Assembly: GCA_041391505.1 (NCBI GenBank)
Contig: JAWKNW010000023.1
Span: 46,977-110,976 of the forward strand
Direction: 5' to 3'
Origin: Rhodothermales bacterium
Lineage (GTDB): Bacteria > Bacteroidota > Rhodothermia > Rhodothermales > JAHQVL01
Length of the DNA: 64,000 nucleotides
Numbering within the stretch: position 1 is the stretch's first letter; each line of letters opens with the position of its first letter. A model generated the notes under the pieces. It worked only from the letters and a program-made list of their open reading frames with translations. It was not told the DNA's origin and ran no database searches. This document shows positions 59,463 through 64,000 of the stretch, one piece after another. The position numbers and the translations under genes were made by a program.

Positions 59463-62342
59463 ATGCAACAGCTCTCCGACACGGACGCCCGGGCGATCGC
59501 CGGCGCCGTTTCTGTACCCATACACCTCAGCCACTCGGCTCGCCGCTTCGCCGCGGCTCTCATCCTTCTCCTCTTCACTGCGGCCACCGCGTCGGCCCAG
59601 ACGCAGGTCATCGACTTCGAAAATCTGGCCGAAGGCAAGATCGTCAGCGAACTGGCGTCGGCCAACGGATATGGGGGGATCACCGTAAAAGGCACAAACC
59701 CCGGATGTCCTGCCCGCAATGCCGCCGTCATCTACGCGTCGTCGTGCCCGGGCGGCTGCACGGGCGACGACGAAGACCTCGGCACGCCGAACGCATCCTT
59801 CGGCGGGCCCGGCATCGGCGCAGGCGGACAGGCCGGCAGCCCGTTCGCCAACGATACGGCGCTGGGGAACGTGCTCATCGTGCAGCAGGGCTGCAGCACG
59901 CTCGATACCGACCCGGTCACCGAGCCCCGCGACCATGGCGGCAACACCACGCTCCTGCTGACCTTCCCGACGCCCGTCTCCATCTCCCGCTTCACGGCGC
60001 TGGATGTGGAAACCAGCGAATCGCTCGTGATCGAATTCCTGGATGAGGCCGGAACGGTGGTGTCGCGCGTCAACGCGCCGGCGACGGGCAACAACGGCGT
60101 CGCCGAAGTCCCCGTGAGCGCCGTCGATGTGCTGGGGATGCGCGTATTGCGCCAGGGATCGGGCGCGCTGGACGACATCCTGTTTACGCCGGCCGCGAGC
60201 GCCGACCTCGAACTCGCCAAATCGGTCGACAACCCCGCGCCGGATTCGGGCGCTACCGTCGTCTTCACCATCGCGCTTACCAACCAGGGTCCCGACGACG
60301 CGACCGACATCCGGATCGAAGACCGCATGCCCGCCGGGCTGACCTTTGTGGAGTATGTCGGCGCCGGCACTGTCGTTACCCGCCCCGGCTCTTTCGAGAT
60401 CGCGATCGACGCGCTGGCGGTCGGCGAGACCGCCGTCGGCACCCTGACCGCCAGGGTCGAGACCGGGCAGCCGATCGAGAATATCGTCGAAGTCATGGCC
60501 GCCCAGCCCATGGATCCGGATTCGACGCCGGGCAATGGGGATACGTCGGAAGACGACTGGGCTTCCGCAGCCGTCACGCCGGGGAACACCTCCGGCGGGG
60601 GCGACGGCGGGATCGAGAGCAACGGCGACATGGCCACGCAGCTGGCGCGCCGACTCTTCAACCGCCGCCAGGACGCCCGGGCCGCCAGAGCCCTCCTCGC
60701 TGCGCCGGCCCCCGTGCCGTTTGTCCCGGCGCTCGCGAAAGGGGAACGGGTTTACGGGGTCGCCTCCGACGAGATCGCGAACATCATCCCGGTAGAGGGT
60801 CCGCAGCTCAGCCGCGCCTTCCAGGTGTCGCCGACCGACCTGCTCGATTTCACGAACGCGACCAGCGTGCTCGCGGTCGACTATGTCCGTCTCGACGGCC
60901 GGCGCATGGCGGCGATCTTCACCGCCACCTCGCCATCCGGTGAACTCTACGACCACACCAAAGTCACGTGCGACCGCCTCGGCGGCGGCATGCTGAGCGA
61001 CGTGCGCATCGTGAACGTGGGCGGACACCCGTTCGTCCTCTCCAAACTGCATCAGCCGAACGGCGATATCGATTATGCGATCAGCTTCGTGGCCTACCGC
61101 CAGGGCGACCGCTACACGATCGACAGCCGGTTCGCCTCCGAAGAATACACGGTGCCGGCCGGCATCGACGACGTGATCAACATGCAGGTGTGGAGCGTCG
61201 CGCCCGACTACACCGAGGCCCTCCTGGCGGACCTCCTCGCCCGGCTCGAACAGCGGGGCACGGTGGTGTACGCCAATGGCGCGAACCAGGCGCCGCAGCT
61301 CTTCGTCATGGACGGCGTCTACCGTCAGGGCCGGCTGAGCCTGCGCCTGGCAAACCGCATCGGGCAGACGGAGGTCAAGCTACACGGCTCCTTCGCCCTG
61401 TCGGAGAGCGATGCCGACCGCCATTTCCGCACGCCGTTCGAGCGCATCGTGACGGTGCCGGCGCCGGCGCCAAACGAAGCATTCTCGACGATCGAACTCG
61501 AAGTGGGCGCCATCTACGACGCCGTGCTCTTCGTCGAACACGAAGCTTCGCGCAGTCACGACCAGATCTACCACGCCGACGGCCCCTGGAGCTTCGCCGC
61601 CGCCGGCACCTCGACGGTGGAAGACTTCGCGACGCACGGCTACGCGCAGCCATTCGACGCCGGACGCTACGTCATCGAGCGCGGGGGCACCCTCGAGGGC
61701 GACGTGACGGACTGGGCGAGCCTGTTCCGCTACCTGCGTCCGAACGGCGAGCCGGTCGACCTGTCGGCCTATCAGAACCTATCGTTCTCGGCCTATGGCG
61801 AGGGCACGGTACGCCTCGTCGTCGAGAAAGCCGGCATCGACACGTGGGACCAGTTCGGCTACACCTTCGAACTGACGCCGGATCCGAAGACCTTTGTGGT
61901 CGACTTCTCGGAGCTTCGCCGCCAACTCGTCCAGGGCGAACCGTTCGACGCCGGCGACGTCACGCTCCTCGCGTTTTACGTGCTCGGAAATGGCCAGACG
62001 AGCACGCCGTTCACCATCCACGTCGAGCACCTCAGCTTCGGCCTGGACGGGGCGGAGGGGCTCGACCGTTCCACGCCGCTTGCGTTTTCGCTGGACCAGA
62101 ACTTCCCGAACCCGTTTAATCCGACCACCGAAATCGCCTTCACGCTCTCCGAAGCGAGCGAGGTGCGGCTGACGGTGTACGACATGCTGGGGCGCGAGAT
62201 GGCGGTGCTGGTGGATGGCCTGCAGCCGGCGGGGCGAAATGTCGTCTCCTTCGAGGCCCGCGACCTGCCGAGCGGTCTGTACCTCTACCGGATCGAAACC
62301 CCCAAGGGCGAGACCGGGCGGCTGATGAGCCTGTTGAAATGA
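59463..62342 (+). CDS. Secreted DUF11-domain protein with T9SS sorting domain
   Basis: 959 aa. Long N-region plus signal peptide (cleavage near ASAQ, about residue 45). Residues about 48-240 form a jelly-roll-like domain with four Cys near 80-100. Residues about 243-340 form a DUF11/conserved-repeat domain (ADLELAKSVDNPAPDSGATV, TNQGPDDATDIRIEDRMPAG). The middle (about 370-760) is unrecognised. The C-terminal 90 residues are a type IX sorting domain (FSLDQNFPNPFNPTTEIAF, VYDMLGREMAVL, SGLYLYRIETP). Expected to be surface-exposed or secreted. The ATG at 59463 has AAGGA 6 bp upstream. Confidence 0.87.
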   Translation: MQQLSDTDARAIAGAVSVPIHLSHSARRFAAALILLLFTAATASAQTQVIDFENLAEGKIVSELASANGYGGITVKGTNPGCPARNAAVIYASSCPGGCTGDDEDLGTPNASFGGPGIGAGGQAGSPFANDTALGNVLIVQQGCSTLDTDPVTEPRDHGGNTTLLLTFPTPVSISRFTALDVETSESLVIEFLDEAGTVVSRVNAPATGNNGVAEVPVSAVDVLGMRVLRQGSGALDDILFTPAASADLELAKSVDNPAPDSGATVVFTIALTNQGPDDATDIRIEDRMPAGLTFVEYVGAGTVVTRPGSFEIAIDALAVGETAVGTLTARVETGQPIENIVEVMAAQPMDPDSTPGNGDTSEDDWASAAVTPGNTSGGGDGGIESNGDMATQLARRLFNRRQDARAARALLAAPAPVPFVPALAKGERVYGVASDEIANIIPVEGPQLSRAFQVSPTDLLDFTNATSVLAVDYVRLDGRRMAAIFTATSPSGELYDHTKVTCDRLGGGMLSDVRIVNVGGHPFVLSKLHQPNGDIDYAISFVAYRQGDRYTIDSRFASEEYTVPAGIDDVINMQVWSVAPDYTEALLADLLARLEQRGTVVYANGANQAPQLFVMDGVYRQGRLSLRLANRIGQTEVKLHGSFALSESDADRHFRTPFERIVTVPAPAPNEAFSTIELEVGAIYDAVLFVEHEASRSHDQIYHADGPWSFAAAGTSTVEDFATHGYAQPFDAGRYVIERGGTLEGDVTDWASLFRYLRPNGEPVDLSAYQNLSFSAYGEGTVRLVVEKAGIDTWDQFGYTFELTPDPKTFVVDFSELRRQLVQGEPFDAGDVTLLAFYVLGNGQTSTPFTIHVEHLSFGLDGAEGLDRSTPLAFSLDQNFPNPFNPTTEIAFTLSEASEVRLTVYDMLGREMAVLVDGLQPAGRNVVSFEARDLPSGLYLYRIETPKGETGRLMSLLK

Positions 62343-62346
62343 GCAT

Positions 62347-63513
62347 TTAACGGATCGTCTCGGCCTCGGGCGGCATCGGGATTTCGGGGAGGCGGAGCGC
62401 TCCATCTTCTTCCGGTTCCCAGGGATTGGGTTCTGCCCAGAGCCGGCCGCTGTAGGTACGCATCACCACGTGGTCGCCGCTGCGCCCGAGCACGTAGCTC
62501 CGGTTCAGCGGCACCTTGCCGAAGGGGGTGTCCAGGATCAGTTTGGGGATGGCGAATCCCGTGATGTGGCCCTGGAGCGCCTCCATGAGCGCCATCCCGC
62601 GCTCGATGGTCGTCCTGAACGCAGCGGTTCCGCCGATGAGTTGCGCCTGATAGAGGTAGTAAGGGCGGACGCGCATGCGGACGAGCCCATCGCAGAGCGC
62701 CCGCATCGTTTCCAGATCGTCGTTGATGCCTTTCAGCAGGACGGTCTGGTTGCCGACCGGCACGCCGGCGCGCAGCAGCCGGTCGCAGGCCGCGGCCGCC
62801 TCCGGCGTCAGTTCGCGCGGATGGTTGAAATGGGTATTGAGCCAGATCGGGTGGTGCCGCTCGAGGACCTCACAGAGCTCGTCGGTGATGCGATACGGCA
62901 GCGTGACGGGCAGCCGGGAGCCGATCCGGATGACACCGACATGCGGGATGGCGCGTAACTTCGCCAGCAGCCAGTCGAGGTTCTTCTCATTGAATACCAG
63001 CGGATCGCCGCCGGTGAGCAGCACATCCCTGATTTCAGGGTGGGCGGCGATGTAGTCGATCGCCTCCTGCAGCTCCGCCCTGTTCATGAAATACTCGGCA
63101 TCCCCGACCATCCGCTTCCGCAGGCAATAGCGGCAATAGATGGCGCATTCCGCCGTCACGCAGAAGGCGACCCGGTCCTCATAGTTGTGAATGAGGTTCT
63201 TGACCGGCGAGTGCCCCATCTCTTCGAGCGGATCGAGGACCCCGACGATATCGGGCGCCATCTCGCTCATCCGCGGAACCACCTGCCGGCGGATGGGGCA
63301 GTTCGGGTCGTTCGGATCGATGAGGCCGGCGTAGTACGGCGTGATATTCCACCGAAACACCCCGTCCGTCACCCGAATCGCCTCCACCTCGTCCGGCGTA
63401 GGCTCCAGATACTGCCGCAACGACGCGAGGTCGTGGACCCGGTTGCGCATCTGCCAGGTCCAGGAGGTGGGGGTGGAGGTAGGGGGGGTGGGGGGGGTCA
63501 GGTCACTGGTCAC
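62347..63513 (-). CDS. KamA-family radical SAM enzyme (lysine 2,3-aminomutase-like)
   Basis: 388 aa from GTG 63513. Radical SAM cluster motif CAIYCRYC (Cys123, Cys127, Cys130), TGGDPL (167-172) and the likely PLP lysine Lys333 in DTPFGKVPL. The family WxWQxRN segment is present (SWTWQMRN, 17-24), so the true start must lie upstream of it; the ATG at 63450 would cut it off. The only start that keeps it is a GTG inside the TCACTGG heptad array, giving a Pro/Thr-rich leader. Reaction: 2,3-amino shift on lysine or a related substrate, or on EF-P lysine as in EpmB; not resolved here. Its stop is 4 bp from the end of the DUF11 gene (convergent). Confidence 0.85.
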   Translation of the reverse strand: MTSDLTPPTPPTSTPTSWTWQMRNRVHDLASLRQYLEPTPDEVEAIRVTDGVFRWNITPYYAGLIDPNDPNCPIRRQVVPRMSEMAPDIVGVLDPLEEMGHSPVKNLIHNYEDRVAFCVTAECAIYCRYCLRKRMVGDAEYFMNRAELQEAIDYIAAHPEIRDVLLTGGDPLVFNEKNLDWLLAKLRAIPHVGVIRIGSRLPVTLPYRITDELCEVLERHHPIWLNTHFNHPRELTPEAAAACDRLLRAGVPVGNQTVLLKGINDDLETMRALCDGLVRMRVRPYYLYQAQLIGGTAAFRTTIERGMALMEALQGHITGFAIPKLILDTPFGKVPLNRSYVLGRSGDHVVMRTYSGRLWAEPNPWEPEEDGALRLPEIPMPPEAETIR

Positions 63514-63553
63514 TGGTCACTGGTCACTGGTCACTGGTCACTGGTCACTGGTC
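63501..63553. repeat. Perfect TCACTGG heptad array at the kamA-like start
   Basis: Seven and a half perfect copies of GGTCACT. The start codon of the minus-strand radical SAM gene (GTG, 63513-63511) is inside it. On that strand each unit supplies a TGA, so all frames are closed within 21 bp upstream of the start. Confidence 0.95.
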
Positions 63554-63663
63554 GAACGCCTTCCCCGGGCAGGGTTCCCGATCAAGGAGGCCTCAGGGTA
63601 TGAATACATCGTGTGGTGTGTCTAGTACATGCAGTCCCCTTTTCCACCCATACATTCCCGCAC

Positions 63664-64000
63664 ATGTCTCCGGAAGATCTCATCGTTTATCAGCGCGCCA
63701 TGGAGCTCGCCGAAACGATCTGGAACCTTGTAATTTCCTGGCCTCCCTTCATGAAGGACACCATCGGTAAACAATGGATTCGCGCGGCAGATTCTATTGC
63801 GGCCAATCTGAGCGAGGGGTTTGGCCGCTATCATTTCAGGGAGAATCGCCAGTTCTGTTACTACGCGCGCGGATCCTTGCAGGAAACAGCCACCTGGCTC
63901 CAAAAAGCGATCCACCGAAAGCTCGTGGAACCCGAGCAAGGCGACGCGCTCGCTCGATGCATCACTTCGCTCGGAAAGCAACTGAATCAGTATATCAACG
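63664..64000 (+). CDS. Four-helix-bundle protein (S23/IVP-type), 5' part
   Basis: 112 codons visible; the gene continues past the window. The sequence fits the four-helix-bundle (TIGR02436 / 23S rRNA-IVS-protein-like) family: first helix LIVYQRAMELAETIWNLV, the family motif IRAADSIAANLSEGFGRYHF, YYARGSLQETATWLQKAI, and the third helix up to QLNQYIN. Members are small proteins of unknown role, often found as isolated genes in Bacteroidota. Start ATG at 63664. Confidence 0.85.
   Translation, partial: MSPEDLIVYQRAMELAETIWNLVISWPPFMKDTIGKQWIRAADSIAANLSEGFGRYHFRENRQFCYYARGSLQETATWLQKAIHRKLVEPEQGDALARCITSLGKQLNQYIN

Overview
The window looks like chromosome from a GC-rich member of the Bacteroidota/Rhodothermota group, with Rhodothermia my best guess. 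Four things point that way. Three large secreted proteins end in the type IX secretion (Por) sorting domain, with QNYPNPF/QNFPNPF cores. The sigma factor is a short RpoD/SigA without region 1.1. One promoter matches the Bacteroidetes TTG / TAnnTTTG pattern. The PII protein is of the Thermus-like T-loop type. I found no rRNA, tRNA, CRISPR array, prophage or complete insertion sequence. Strong GC bias in codon position 3 produces very long antisense shadow ORFs, which are left out.

Layout. 1-1.2 kb: tail of an aldo/keto reductase and an exported hydratase-like lipoprotein. 1.2-8.4 kb: a TetR-controlled tripartite RND efflux operon (tetR, tolC-like, adaptor, acrB-like) with a DUF1569 gene divergent from it; identical 15-bp palindromes sit before tolC and before tetR. 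8.5-12.3 kb: an adaptor and two MacB/FtsX-type permeases with no ATPase beside them. 12.4-16 kb: a small protein, then a minus-strand cluster of an exported class V aminotransferase, an exported RidA and a lipoprotein. 16-20.2 kb: a 1381-aa FG-GAP protein with 7 + 14 repeats. 20.4-21.6 kb: an unknown 409-aa protein. 21.9-23.6 kb: amtB-glnK. 24.2-27.9 kb: a desaturase, an NfeD-like/flotillin pair and a lipoprotein. 28-32.5 kb: a periplasmic chaperone-like protein with a 31-aa membrane ORF behind it, a nuclease-fold-like protein and a VIT-vWA protein. 32.6-36.8 kb: a BlaI repressor with two BlaR1-like M56 metalloproteases; one ends in an M23 (LytM) domain, the other in a helical-repeat domain. 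37-44.9 kb: DUF559, a peptidase/propeller/barrel outer-membrane protein, and an MscS channel translationally coupled to a 1096-aa degenerate P-loop-like protein. 45-50.9 kb: the housekeeping sigma factor, folP, cdaA, pcm and a CRTAC1 protein. 51-55.8 kb: a T9SS-sorted protein and a TonB receptor. 56.4-63.5 kb: deoB with a degenerate GGDEF protein, a DUF11/T9SS protein and a KamA-type radical SAM enzyme. 63.7 kb to the end: a partial four-helix-bundle protein.

Two kinds of repetitive DNA run through the spacers. The first is a 135-142-bp MITE-like element in three copies, with about 18-bp terminal inverted repeats and 9-10-bp target duplications. The second is a set of 7-bp-period tandem repeats built from three different words (CTYRAAC, CATCCTG/GATGCAG and TCACTGG), several folded into inverted pairs beside gene ends.

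The strongest candidates for something new are the BlaI-M56/M23-M56/helical-repeat locus, where a probably non-catalytic M23 domain stands where BlaR1 carries its beta-lactam sensor; the MscS plus P-loop-like coupled pair; and the MITE family.
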